A DNA stretch of 64,000 nucleotides from the NCBI RefSeq assembly GCF_036010325.1, contig NZ_CP108549.1, positions 4,712,001 to 4,776,000 of the forward strand, given 5' to 3'. Numbering within the stretch: position 1 is the stretch's first letter; the number at the start of each line of letters is the position of its first letter. Position numbers and translations under genes: made by a program. Below are positions 46,232-54,499 of this stretch, piece by piece. The notes below the pieces were generated by a model. It searched no databases. It was not told where the DNA came from and worked only from the letters and a program-made list of their open reading frames with translations. The DNA is from Streptomyces sp. NBC_01210 (GTDB taxonomy: Bacteria > Actinomycetota > Actinomycetes > Streptomycetales > Streptomycetaceae).

Positions 46232-47382
46232 GTGCCGTAGGCCCTGAGGATGAGTACGACCCGCTGACGGGCCCGCTGCCGCCCAGGGGGCACGGCTCGC
46301 CGTGGTTCCAGGCACCGAGCGTTCCGGAGGCGGAGGAGCCGCAGCCGCAGCCTCAGGAGTGGTCCGGGTACGGCCAGTACACCGTGGACGATCCTGAGGG
46401 CTATCAGCGGGACTGGTACGGACAGCCGGAGCCGGTTTCCGAGCAGCAACCGATGTCCGCGCCCGCGCCGATACCGGTGTCCGAGCCGATATCCGTGCCG
46501 GACGACGAGACCGTCGCGCTGCGTACGTCGGACACGCGTCGCGCCGCGGAGACCCCTGCAGGTCCGGGGCGGGCCGAGCGCCGTAAGGCGGCCAAGGGCG
46601 GGCGGGGCCGTAGGCGTGCTCAGCCCGCCGCCGCCGCCTCGGCCGGGGCCGACGCCGTGCCCGCCAAGCCTCTTTCGCGCGTCGAGGCCCGCCGTGCGGC
46701 GCGTGCGCTCAAGGACAGCCCCGCCGTCATCGCCAGCCGCGCCATCGGCGAGCTCTTCATCTCCTTCGGCGTGCTGATGCTGCTGTTTGTCACGTACCAG
46801 CTCTGGTGGACGAACATACGCGCGGGTCAGCAGGCCGGCCAGGAGACGAACAAGATCCAGGACGACTGGGCGAAGGGCCGCAAGCCCGGTGCGTTCGAGC
46901 CCGGGCAGGGCTTCGCCATCATGTATATCCCCAAGCTGGACGTGGTCGTCCCGATCGCAGAAGGCATCAGCAAGCACAACGTGCTCGACCGCGGGATGGT
47001 CGGCCACTACGGCGAGGGCAAGCTCAAGACCGCGATGCCCGGGGACAAGTCGGGCAACTTCGCGGTCGCGGGCCACCGCAACACCCATGGCGAACCGTTC
47101 CGTTACATCAATCGTCTCAACCCGGGGGACCTGGTCGTCGTTGAGACCCAGGCCGCGTACTACACGTACAAGACGGTGCGTACCCTCCCTCAGACCTCGC
47201 CGTCGAACGTGGGAGTGATCGGTCCGGTGCCGCCCGGCTCCGGATTCACCGAGCCGGGCCGGTACATCACGCTGACGACGTGTACGCCGGAATTTACGAG
47301 TACGTATCGAATGATCGTGTGGGGCAAGATGGTCGAGGAACGGCCGCGCAGCAAGGGCAAACCCGACGCGCTCGTCGGCTGA
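46228..47382 (+). CDS. Class E sortase (2), with a long cytoplasmic N-terminus
   Basis: A 384-residue sortase. Residues 1-165 are a Pro/Glu/Arg-rich cytoplasmic extension, then a membrane helix (IGELFISFGVLMLLFVTYQLW), then the sortase fold with His in FAVAGHRNTHGEPF, Cys in ITLTTCTPEF and Arg in STYRMIVWG. It is one of the two adjacent sortases that correspond to SrtE1/SrtE2 of S. coelicolor (from memory). The GTG overlaps the pabA stop. Confidence 0.9.
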   Translation: MSAVGPEDEYDPLTGPLPPRGHGSPWFQAPSVPEAEEPQPQPQEWSGYGQYTVDDPEGYQRDWYGQPEPVSEQQPMSAPAPIPVSEPISVPDDETVALRTSDTRRAAETPAGPGRAERRKAAKGGRGRRRAQPAAAASAGADAVPAKPLSRVEARRAARALKDSPAVIASRAIGELFISFGVLMLLFVTYQLWWTNIRAGQQAGQETNKIQDDWAKGRKPGAFEPGQGFAIMYIPKLDVVVPIAEGISKHNVLDRGMVGHYGEGKLKTAMPGDKSGNFAVAGHRNTHGEPFRYINRLNPGDLVVVETQAAYYTYKTVRTLPQTSPSNVGVIGPVPPGSGFTEPGRYITLTTCTPEFTSTYRMIVWGKMVEERPRSKGKPDALVG

Positions 47383-47415
47383 ACGCTGTGGGACTTCAAG
47401 ACGGGAACAGGTGCA

Positions 47416-48090
47416 GTGGCACGTGCGCGTAGCCGGATCGCCGGCGTCATCAGTGTCTTCGGCGAACTGCTGATCACCGCGGGCGTGGTGCTGGCGCTCT
47501 TCGTCGTCTACTCACTGTGGTGGACGAACGTTCTTGCCGACCGTGCGGCCTCCAAGCAGGGCGACCAGATGCGCGAAGGCTGGAACGGCGTTCCTGGCGC
47601 GCTCGACACCAAGGACGGCATCGGCTTCCTCCACGTACCTGCCATGAGCAACGGCGAGGTGCTGGTGAAGAAGGGCACCGACACCAAGAGCCTCAACGAC
47701 GGCATCGCGGGCTACTACGCGGACCCGATCAAGTCGGCGCTCCCCTGGGACAGCAAGGGCAACTTCACGCTGGCCGCGCACCGGGACGGGCACGGAGCGA
47801 AGTTCCACAACATCCACAAGCTGAAGAACGGCGATCCGATCGTCTTCGAGACCCGGGACACCTGGTACGTCTACAAGGTCTACAACGAGCTCAAAGAGAC
47901 CTCGAAGTACAACGTGGACGTGCTGCAGCCGGTCCCGAAGGAGTCGGGGAAGTCGAAGCCGGGCCGCTACATCACGCTGACGACGTGCACGCCCGTCTAC
48001 ACCTCTGACTACCGCTACGTCGTGTGGGGCGAGCTGGAGCGCATGGAGAAGGTCGACAAGGACCGTACGCCGCCGGCGGAGCTGCGCTGA
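47416..48090 (+). CDS. Class E sortase (3)
   Basis: A 224-residue sortase with a membrane helix at residues 10-35 (GVISVFGELLITAGVVLALF), catalytic His in FTLAAHRDGHG, Cys in ITLTTCTPVY and Arg in DYRYVVWG. It ends the operon, which is followed by a long terminator. It and its upstream neighbour are close in sequence and form the second of two adjacent sortases. Confidence 0.9.
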   Translation: MARARSRIAGVISVFGELLITAGVVLALFVVYSLWWTNVLADRAASKQGDQMREGWNGVPGALDTKDGIGFLHVPAMSNGEVLVKKGTDTKSLNDGIAGYYADPIKSALPWDSKGNFTLAAHRDGHGAKFHNIHKLKNGDPIVFETRDTWYVYKVYNELKETSKYNVDVLQPVPKESGKSKPGRYITLTTCTPVYTSDYRYVVWGELERMEKVDKDRTPPAELR

Positions 48091-48130
48091 GGGACCTCCT
48101 TGAAGGGGGCCAGTCGGTCTAGGATGACTG

Positions 48131-48169
48131 GGGCCCGAAGTCGCAACTTACCTTTGCGACTTCGGGCCC
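48131..48169. terminator. Strong bidirectional terminator
   Basis: A perfect 15-bp stem (48131-48145 with 48155-48169) and a nine-base loop, followed by TTTCCC, lies between the sortase operon and the convergent nuclease gene. Confidence 0.85.
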
Positions 48170-48194
48170 TTTCCCTGCTTCGATGCCGCGTCGG

Positions 48195-49250
48195 CTACCT
48201 GAGTGCGTTCAGCGGCGTGCCCGCGCTCCAGGCCTCGAGCAGCCCTCGGTGTACGGCGGTGATACCGCCCTCGGCCGAGATGTTGAGGGCGTCCCTGGTA
48301 AACGGGCACGTCGCTACGTAGAGCGCGACGTCGGCCTTGTGCAGCACCTTGGCGGCCCCGAGGAACTTCTGGATGTCGGGGCTCGTCACAGAGTTGTGGG
48401 GCGCGAACCTCTTGCATTGGACGACGAGTGGGCGTCCGTCAGGGGTACGCCCTGTGATATCCACGCCTCGGTCACCATGGCCGCCGCGTACGACGACGTC
48501 GGTGCAGCCGTCGCGGCGCAGGAGGTCGGCGACGTGATCTTCGAACTCGTTACCGTTCATGGCGTCGATGGCGCCCATGACTCCGGCGAGTACCCGGTCT
48601 TTCCGTGGGCCTTCGAGCCGCCGTAGCTGAGAGTGGTGGTGGCAGAGTCTGCGCTCGACGCGCTGGATGTCCTGGCGTAGGTCGATGAGTTCCCTTCGGT
48701 GTTCGCTCGAGGTCTCGATGAGGGCGTTGAACATGGGGACGACGGCTGTGCCGAGGATGTGGGTGATGCGCCGGTCGATGCAGTCGTCGAGGGAGTCGGA
48801 GGGGGAGTCGGAGGGGGAGTCGGCGGGGTTGTGGACGGAGTTGTCCACAGGGGCGGTGCGTGCCGTGTACTCCATGTCGAGGAGGTATGTACGGACCTGA
48901 CGTGCGACTTCGCTGTCGCGGAGCAGCATCGCGACGTTGAGGACGGCCCTGCGTGTGAACAGGGCCAGGGAGCGCGTGCGCGAGTGGATTCCACTGACTC
49001 GCTTAAAGCGAGTCAGTTCCTCACCGGCCAGCACACGGTAACCGTTGGCCTCCAGCTCGGAGCGGTGATCGGACACCAGGTTGTAGATGACCGTCTCTGC
49101 CACTGCGAAGTACGTCGCGACCATTGCCGTCGTCACATGCATGCCGTCCGGCAGCAGCGACAGCGTCTTGACTCTGTCAAGCACCTCTGTTCGCGCGACA
49201 ACACCCTTGCGTAGCGACCTCGACTCCAGCAGTACGGCTTCGTTGATCAC
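48195..49250 (-). CDS. Mrr-type restriction endonuclease with antirepressor-like N-terminus
   Basis: A 351-residue protein. The C-terminal PD-(D/E)xK domain of the Mrr type is clear: GNEFEDHVADLLRRDGC, GDRGVDITG and VVQCKRF (D, then Q-x-K). The N-terminal half (TTAMVATYFAVAETVIYNL, LFTRRAVLNVAMLLRDSEVARQVRTYLLD) resembles phage antirepressor domains of the KilA-N/Bro kind. The linker has a Ser/Pro/Asp repeat coded by 12-bp units. GTG at 49250 is chosen because the frame further upstream runs over the pknB terminator hairpin. It probably cuts modified or foreign DNA. It is not part of the neighbouring conserved operons. Confidence 0.75.
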   Translation of the reverse strand: MINEAVLLESRSLRKGVVARTEVLDRVKTLSLLPDGMHVTTAMVATYFAVAETVIYNLVSDHRSELEANGYRVLAGEELTRFKRVSGIHSRTRSLALFTRRAVLNVAMLLRDSEVARQVRTYLLDMEYTARTAPVDNSVHNPADSPSDSPSDSLDDCIDRRITHILGTAVVPMFNALIETSSEHRRELIDLRQDIQRVERRLCHHHSQLRRLEGPRKDRVLAGVMGAIDAMNGNEFEDHVADLLRRDGCTDVVVRGGHGDRGVDITGRTPDGRPLVVQCKRFAPHNSVTSPDIQKFLGAAKVLHKADVALYVATCPFTRDALNISAEGGITAVHRGLLEAWSAGTPLNALR

Positions 49251-49395
49251 GTGCCCGTCCCTGTCTACTCGTGTAATTGGCGGTGCGGCCAGGGCGGAGC
49301 CCGAGTCCCCGCCCCATCCGGCCCAACGAGTCGGGACATATGAAGACACGACCGATGGTCGAGACTGTGCGCGAGGCGGTCGACGGCATAAGGAG

Positions 49396-49427
49396 AGCCC
49401 CGGCACCTTTGGTTGGGTGCCGGGGCT
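49396..49427 (-). terminator. Terminator after pknB
   Basis: A perfect 12-bp stem (49396-49407 with 49416-49427) and an 8-base loop lie 33 bp beyond the pknB stop. Confidence 0.8.
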
Positions 49428-49459
49428 TCTGCCTTACGGAGTGCGGGTACGGAGGGCTG

Positions 49460-51439
49460 CTAGCCGCCGCCGAAGGTTCCGCCGTTAACGCCGCCGCCGT
49501 TGTTCCCGTTGCCCCCGCCGTCACCGGCGAAGGTCCTCACATTGACCTGCTGATTCGGCGTCGCCGGCTGACCGGCCTGCGGGTCCTGGGCAAAGACCCG
49601 GGCGTTGTCGTCGTTCGGACCGTCGACGGTGCCGAGCTGCAGTCCCGCCTGGGCGAGGAGCTGCTTGGCCTGGCCGAGTGTCTGCGCGATCAGCTGGGGC
49701 ACCTGGGCGGTCTGCTGCGGTGGTCCCTTGGAGACCTTCAGCGTGACCGTGGTGTTCTTGGCGGCCTTCGAGTTGCCCGCCGGGTCCTGCTCGATGACCT
49801 CACCCAACGGCTTCTCCGAGTCGACGTCGTTCCGGACAACCTGGAACCCGAGGGTCTCGAGCTGGCTCTTGGCGGCGTCGAACTGCTGGCCCACCACCAG
49901 AGGCACGTTGATCTTGGTCTGCTTGGCCACGGTGAGGGTGACCGTCGAGTTCTTTTCGGCCTGAGAGCCGCCCTGTGGGTCCTGCTTGAGGACTGTGCCC
50001 GGCTCCCGGTCGGACTCGATCTCCTTGGTCTCGACCTTGAAGACCTTGCTCACCAGGATGTCCGTCGCCTTGTCGACCGGCTTGTCGGTGACGTCGGGGA
50101 CCTCGATCTTGGGGGCGCCCTCGGAGACGACGACCTCGACCGTCTCCCCCTGCTTCATCTTGCCGTCCTTGGGAGTCTGGCTGCAGATGCTGCCCTTCGG
50201 CTGGTCGCACCGCTGAGTGCCGGACTTCTGGATCTTGACGCCCGCGTTGATCACCAGCTGCTCGGCTTCCTGGTACGGCTTGCCCACGAGCAGCGGCACC
50301 GGAACGGTGCTGTTGTTGCCGTCGCCGCCGCCGAAGACCGACTTGCCGATCAGTACGGCTCCGACCAGCACGAGGATGCCCGCGAGTACCAGCAGGATCG
50401 TCGAGGTGTTCGACTTCTTCTGGCGGCGGCGGTCCGGGCGGTCGTCGAAACCGCCGTAGCCGCCGTCGTCCGGGTTCACCGGCGGGAGCATCGAGGTCTG
50501 GCCGGCCGGGTCGGCCTGGCGCAGTGCCGTGGTCGGCTGGTCGTCCGGGGCGTAGCCGCCGTAGCCGACCGCGCCCATCGCCGCCGTTGCCGCGACCGGC
50601 TGGCCGTCGAGGCAGGCCTCGATGTCGGCGCGCATCTCGTCGGCCGACTGGTAGCGGTAGTCGGGGTCCTTGACCAGCGCCTTCAGTACGATCGCGTCCA
50701 TCTCGGGCGTGATCTCGGGGTCGAAGTTGCTGGGCGGCTGGGGCTCTTCCCGTACGTGCTGATAGGCGACCGCGACCGGGGAGTCCCCGACGAACGGCGG
50801 TCTGACCGTCAGCAGCTCGTAGAGCAGACAGCCGGTGGAGTAGAGGTCGGAGCGGGCGTCGACCTGCTCGCCCTTGGCCTGCTCCGGGGAGAGGTACTGG
50901 GCGGTGCCGATGACTGCCGCGGTCTGCGTCATGGTCATTCCGGAGTCGCCCATCGCGCGGGCGATGCCGAAGTCCATGACCTTGACCTGGCCGGTGCGCG
51001 TCAGCATGACGTTCGCCGGCTTGATGTCGCGGTGGACGATGCCGGCGCGGTGCGAGTACTCCAGCGCCTGGAGGATGCCGATGGTCATCTCGAGCGTGCG
51101 CTCGGGCAGGAGTCTGCGCCCGGAGTGCAGCAGCTCTCTGAGCGTGGACCCGTCGACGTACTCCATGACGATGTACGGGATCGAGACCCCGTCGACGTAG
51201 TCCTCGCCCGTGTCGTAGACCGCGACGATCGCCGGGTGGTTGAGCGAGGCGGCCGACTGGGCCTCACGGCGGAACCGGGCCTGGAAGGACGGGTCGCGGG
51301 CAAGATCGGCCCGCAGCGTCTTCACGGCGACGGTGCGGCCGAGCCGGGTGTCGTGGGCGAGGTAGACCTCCGCCATGCCACCACGGCCGAGCACCGAGCC
51401 CAGTTCGTACCGGCCGCCGAGGCGACGCGGCTCTTCCAT
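49460..51439 (-). CDS. pknB: Ser/Thr protein kinase PknB with PASTA repeats
   Basis: A 659-residue transmembrane kinase. Glycine loop GRGGMAEV at residues 18-25, ATP lysine Lys40, catalytic HRDIKPANVM near residue 137, activation loop VMDFGIARAMGD. One membrane helix near residue 370 (TILLVLAGILVLVGAVLIG) is followed by four PASTA domains, each with a V-P-x-(L/V) start such as VPDVTDKPVDKATD and VPLVVGQQFDAAK. PASTA repeats sense muropeptides and lipid II; the kinase phosphorylates cell-wall and division proteins. The ATG is chosen as the start of the conserved kinase. pknA, present in mycobacteria, is absent. Confidence 0.95.
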   Translation of the reverse strand: MEEPRRLGGRYELGSVLGRGGMAEVYLAHDTRLGRTVAVKTLRADLARDPSFQARFRREAQSAASLNHPAIVAVYDTGEDYVDGVSIPYIVMEYVDGSTLRELLHSGRRLLPERTLEMTIGILQALEYSHRAGIVHRDIKPANVMLTRTGQVKVMDFGIARAMGDSGMTMTQTAAVIGTAQYLSPEQAKGEQVDARSDLYSTGCLLYELLTVRPPFVGDSPVAVAYQHVREEPQPPSNFDPEITPEMDAIVLKALVKDPDYRYQSADEMRADIEACLDGQPVAATAAMGAVGYGGYAPDDQPTTALRQADPAGQTSMLPPVNPDDGGYGGFDDRPDRRRQKKSNTSTILLVLAGILVLVGAVLIGKSVFGGGDGNNSTVPVPLLVGKPYQEAEQLVINAGVKIQKSGTQRCDQPKGSICSQTPKDGKMKQGETVEVVVSEGAPKIEVPDVTDKPVDKATDILVSKVFKVETKEIESDREPGTVLKQDPQGGSQAEKNSTVTLTVAKQTKINVPLVVGQQFDAAKSQLETLGFQVVRNDVDSEKPLGEVIEQDPAGNSKAAKNTTVTLKVSKGPPQQTAQVPQLIAQTLGQAKQLLAQAGLQLGTVDGPNDDNARVFAQDPQAGQPATPNQQVNVRTFAGDGGGNGNNGGGVNGGTFGGG

Positions 51440-51607
51440 AGCTGTTCCAGCCCTCTCCGTCAGTCCTGACCGCACCCGTGTGTGGTCCGGCGGTGTGCTG
51501 TTCGCGCATACGCTACCGGGCACGCCGTGCCTGGTCCGCCCGCGACGGTCACCTGATACCCGACCGGTATCGCAATGTGCAGGTATGGACAGTGGACGTG
51601 ATTCGCG

Positions 51608-53077
51608 TCACTTCTTGCTCTCCAGTACCGCCTGCATTACATCGCGGGCGATGGGACCGGCGAGACCGCCGCCGGTGATGTCGTCGCGAGAGGTGCCGCT
51701 GGAGTCCTCGACGACGACCGCTACGGCGACCGGCGATCCGCTGTCGGTCTTGGCGTACGAGATGAACCAGGCGTACGGCCGCTTGCTGTTGTTCTCGCCG
51801 TGCTGGGCGGTGCCGGTCTTGCCGCCGACCGTGGCGCCGTTGATCTTGGCCTTGCCGCCGGTGCCGGTGGGGCTCTCGACGACGTTCTCCATCATTTGCT
51901 GGAGGAGCTGCGCGTTCTTCTGGGAGAGCGGGCGGCTCATCTCCTCCGGCTCGTTCTTCTTGATGACGTCGAGGTTGGGCGCTTCCAGCTGGTCGATCAT
52001 GTACGGCTTCATCAGCTTGCCGTCGTTGGCGATCGCCGCGGCGACCATGGCCATCTGGAGGGGGGTGGTGGCGGTGTCGAACTGGCCGATGGAGGACAGC
52101 GCGTTGCTGGAGCGGTCCATTGTCTTGTTGTAGACGGAGGCGGCCGCACGGACCGGGGTGTCGATCTCGGGGTTGTTGAAGCCGAACTTCTGCGCCGTCT
52201 CCAGCATCTTGTCCCGGCCGACCTGGTCACCGAGCTTGGCGAAGACGGAGTTGCAGGAGACCTCGAGTGCCTTCATCAGGCTGGCGTTCTTGCAGCCGTT
52301 GGCGTGGTTGACCATCGGCGTGCGGGTGTTGGGCAGGATGTACGGCTCCGGGGTGTCCGTCGCCGCGTTGATGTCGTCGACCTCGCCGTGCTCCAGCGCG
52401 GCGGCGGCGGTGACCACCTTGAAGGTGGAGCCGGGCGGGTAGACCTCGCGCAGTGCGCGGTTGAGCTTCGGCTTTTCCTTGTCCTTCTCGAGCGCGTTCC
52501 ACGCCTTCTCGTCCTTGCCCGCGTATCCGGCGAAGGAGCTCGGGTCGTACGAGGGGGTGGACGCCAGCGCGAGGATCTTGCCGGTCTTGGGGTCGATCGC
52601 GGCGACGGCACCCTTCTTGGAGCCGAGGCCCTTGTAGGCGGCCTTCTGGGCGGCGCCGCTGAGGGTGGTGACGACGTTGCCGCCGCGCTTCTGGTCGCCG
52701 GTGAACATCGCCATGGTGCGGTCGAAGAAGAGCTGATCGGAGTTGCCGGTGAGGACGCCGTCCTCGAGCTTCTCGATCTGGTTGGCGTCGAAGGCCTGCG
52801 AGGCATACCCGGTCACCGGCGCCCACATGGGGCCGTCGACGTAGGTGCGCTTGTATTTGAAGTCCGTGTCGTTCGTTTCGGCGGAGCCGGTGATGGGCTT
52901 GCCGTCGACGATGATGTTGCCGCGCTCGTAGGCGTACCGCTCGATCTGGACGCGACGGTTGTACTTGTGCGAGTTCAGCTCGTCGGCTCGGACGTACTGG
53001 AGCCAGTTGTCCCGGATCAGGAGGGCGAGGACGAGAAGCCCGCAGAAGATCGCGATTCGGCGCAGGGGCTTGTTCAC
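51608..53077 (-). CDS. pbpA: Penicillin-binding protein 2-like transpeptidase PbpA
   Basis: A 489-residue class B PBP. An N-terminal membrane helix (RIAIFCGLLVLALLIRDNW), then the dimerisation region, then the transpeptidase domain with S-x-x-K in PPGSTFKVV near residue 220, S-C-N near residue 275 and KTGTAQ near residue 420. It cross-links peptidoglycan. The GTG overlaps the rodA stop by four bases. Confidence 0.95.
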   Translation of the reverse strand: MNKPLRRIAIFCGLLVLALLIRDNWLQYVRADELNSHKYNRRVQIERYAYERGNIIVDGKPITGSAETNDTDFKYKRTYVDGPMWAPVTGYASQAFDANQIEKLEDGVLTGNSDQLFFDRTMAMFTGDQKRGGNVVTTLSGAAQKAAYKGLGSKKGAVAAIDPKTGKILALASTPSYDPSSFAGYAGKDEKAWNALEKDKEKPKLNRALREVYPPGSTFKVVTAAAALEHGEVDDINAATDTPEPYILPNTRTPMVNHANGCKNASLMKALEVSCNSVFAKLGDQVGRDKMLETAQKFGFNNPEIDTPVRAAASVYNKTMDRSSNALSSIGQFDTATTPLQMAMVAAAIANDGKLMKPYMIDQLEAPNLDVIKKNEPEEMSRPLSQKNAQLLQQMMENVVESPTGTGGKAKINGATVGGKTGTAQHGENNSKRPYAWFISYAKTDSGSPVAVAVVVEDSSGTSRDDITGGGLAGPIARDVMQAVLESKK

Positions 53078-54474
53078 GGTCGGACCACCTGGGTCATCTC
53101 GGCGTCGGGGGACGGGGCGGGTGCCGGCGCGGGACGGCGCGCGGTGTCGCTGATACGGATCAGGATGCCGACAAGGGCCCAGTTGGCGATCACGGATGAA
53201 CCGCCCTGCGCGATGAACGGCATGGTCATACCGGTCAGCGGGATGAGGCCCATGACACCGCCGGCGACGACGAAGACCTGGATGGCGAAGGCGCCGGAGA
53301 GGCCGATCGCCAGGAGCTTGCCGAAGGGGTCGCGGGCGGCGAGGGCGGTGCGCACCCCGCGCTCGACGATCAGGCCGTAGATGAGCAGGACGGCCATCAT
53401 GCCGGCGAGACCGAGTTCTTCGCCGACCGTGGCGAGGATGAAGTCGGAGTTGGCGGCGAAGCCGATGAGGTCGGAGTGACCCTGACCGAGGCCGGTGCCG
53501 AGGGTGCCGCCGGAGCCGAAGGCCATGAGGGACTTGGCGATCTGCTCGCTGGCAGCCTCCTTGCCCCAGCCGGCGAAGGGGTCGAGCCAGGCAGTCACGC
53601 GTTGCTGGACGTGTGGTTCGAAGGTGGCGACGCCGACGGCGCCGGCCGCTGACATCAGCAGACCGAAGACGATCCAGCTGGTCCGCTCGGTGGCGACGTA
53701 CAGCATCACGACGAACATGCCGAAGAACAGCAGCGAGGTACCGAGGTCGGTCTCGAAGACCAGGATGAGGATGGAGATCGCCCAGACGACGAGGATGGGT
53801 CCGAGGTCGCGGCCGCGGGGCAGGTAGAGGCCCATGAAGCGGCGGCTGGCGAGGGCCAGGGCGTCGCGCTTCACCATCAGATAGCCGGAGAAGAAGATCG
53901 CAATGATGATCTTGGCGAATTCGCCGGGCTGGAGCGTGCCGACGCCGGGGATGTTGATCCAGATCTTGGCGCCGTTCACGGCGGGGAAGAAGACCGGCAG
54001 AACCAGCAGGAACAGCGAGACCACCATGGAGATGTAGGTGTAGCGCTGCAGGATGCGATGGTCCTTGAGCAGGATCAGTACGCCGACGAAGAGGGCGACG
54101 CCCACTGCGGAGAACATCAGCTGCTTGGTTGCGGCGGGGGCGAAGGTCTTGAGTGCCTGGAAGCGCTCGGACTGGTCGAGACGCCAGATGATCGCCAGGC
54201 CGAAGCCGTTGAGGAGCGTCGCCAGTGGGAGCAGCAGGGGGTCCGCGTACGGGGCGAATTTACGGACCACGAGGTGGCTGACGGCCGCCAGCAGGCTGAG
54301 CCCGATTCCGTATCCGAGCATGCCGGCCGGGAGTGCGCCGTTGATGGCGAGGCCCACGTTGGCGTACGCGAACACGGAGATCGCTACGGCGAAGACGAGC
54401 AGCATCAGCTCGGTGTTGCGGCGGCTCGGTGCTTCGATCGCGCCGATCGTGGTGGTGTTGGTGACAACGCTCAT
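53074..54474 (-). CDS. rodA: SEDS family glycosyltransferase RodA/FtsW
   Basis: A 466-residue membrane protein with about ten helices. SEDS landmarks are IWINIPGVGTLQPGEFAKI, LVFETDLGTSLLFFG, GQGHSDLIGFAANSDFI and the late GLIPLTGMTMPFIAQGGSS. It polymerises lipid II into glycan strands and pairs with the adjacent PbpA. The C-terminal tail is Pro/Ala-rich. It lies 25 bp after pstP. Confidence 0.94.
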   Translation of the reverse strand: MSVVTNTTTIGAIEAPSRRNTELMLLVFAVAISVFAYANVGLAINGALPAGMLGYGIGLSLLAAVSHLVVRKFAPYADPLLLPLATLLNGFGLAIIWRLDQSERFQALKTFAPAATKQLMFSAVGVALFVGVLILLKDHRILQRYTYISMVVSLFLLVLPVFFPAVNGAKIWINIPGVGTLQPGEFAKIIIAIFFSGYLMVKRDALALASRRFMGLYLPRGRDLGPILVVWAISILILVFETDLGTSLLFFGMFVVMLYVATERTSWIVFGLLMSAAGAVGVATFEPHVQQRVTAWLDPFAGWGKEAASEQIAKSLMAFGSGGTLGTGLGQGHSDLIGFAANSDFILATVGEELGLAGMMAVLLIYGLIVERGVRTALAARDPFGKLLAIGLSGAFAIQVFVVAGGVMGLIPLTGMTMPFIAQGGSSVIANWALVGILIRISDTARRPAPAPAPSPDAEMTQVVRP

Positions 54475-54499
54475 GGTGGAGAAGGCCCCCTACGGCCGA

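Noticed and set aside
49251..49406. N-terminal extension of the Mrr-type nuclease
   Set aside because: The extension overlaps the terminator hairpin of pknB and is Ser/Arg/Pro-rich without conservation; GTG at 49250 is the better start.
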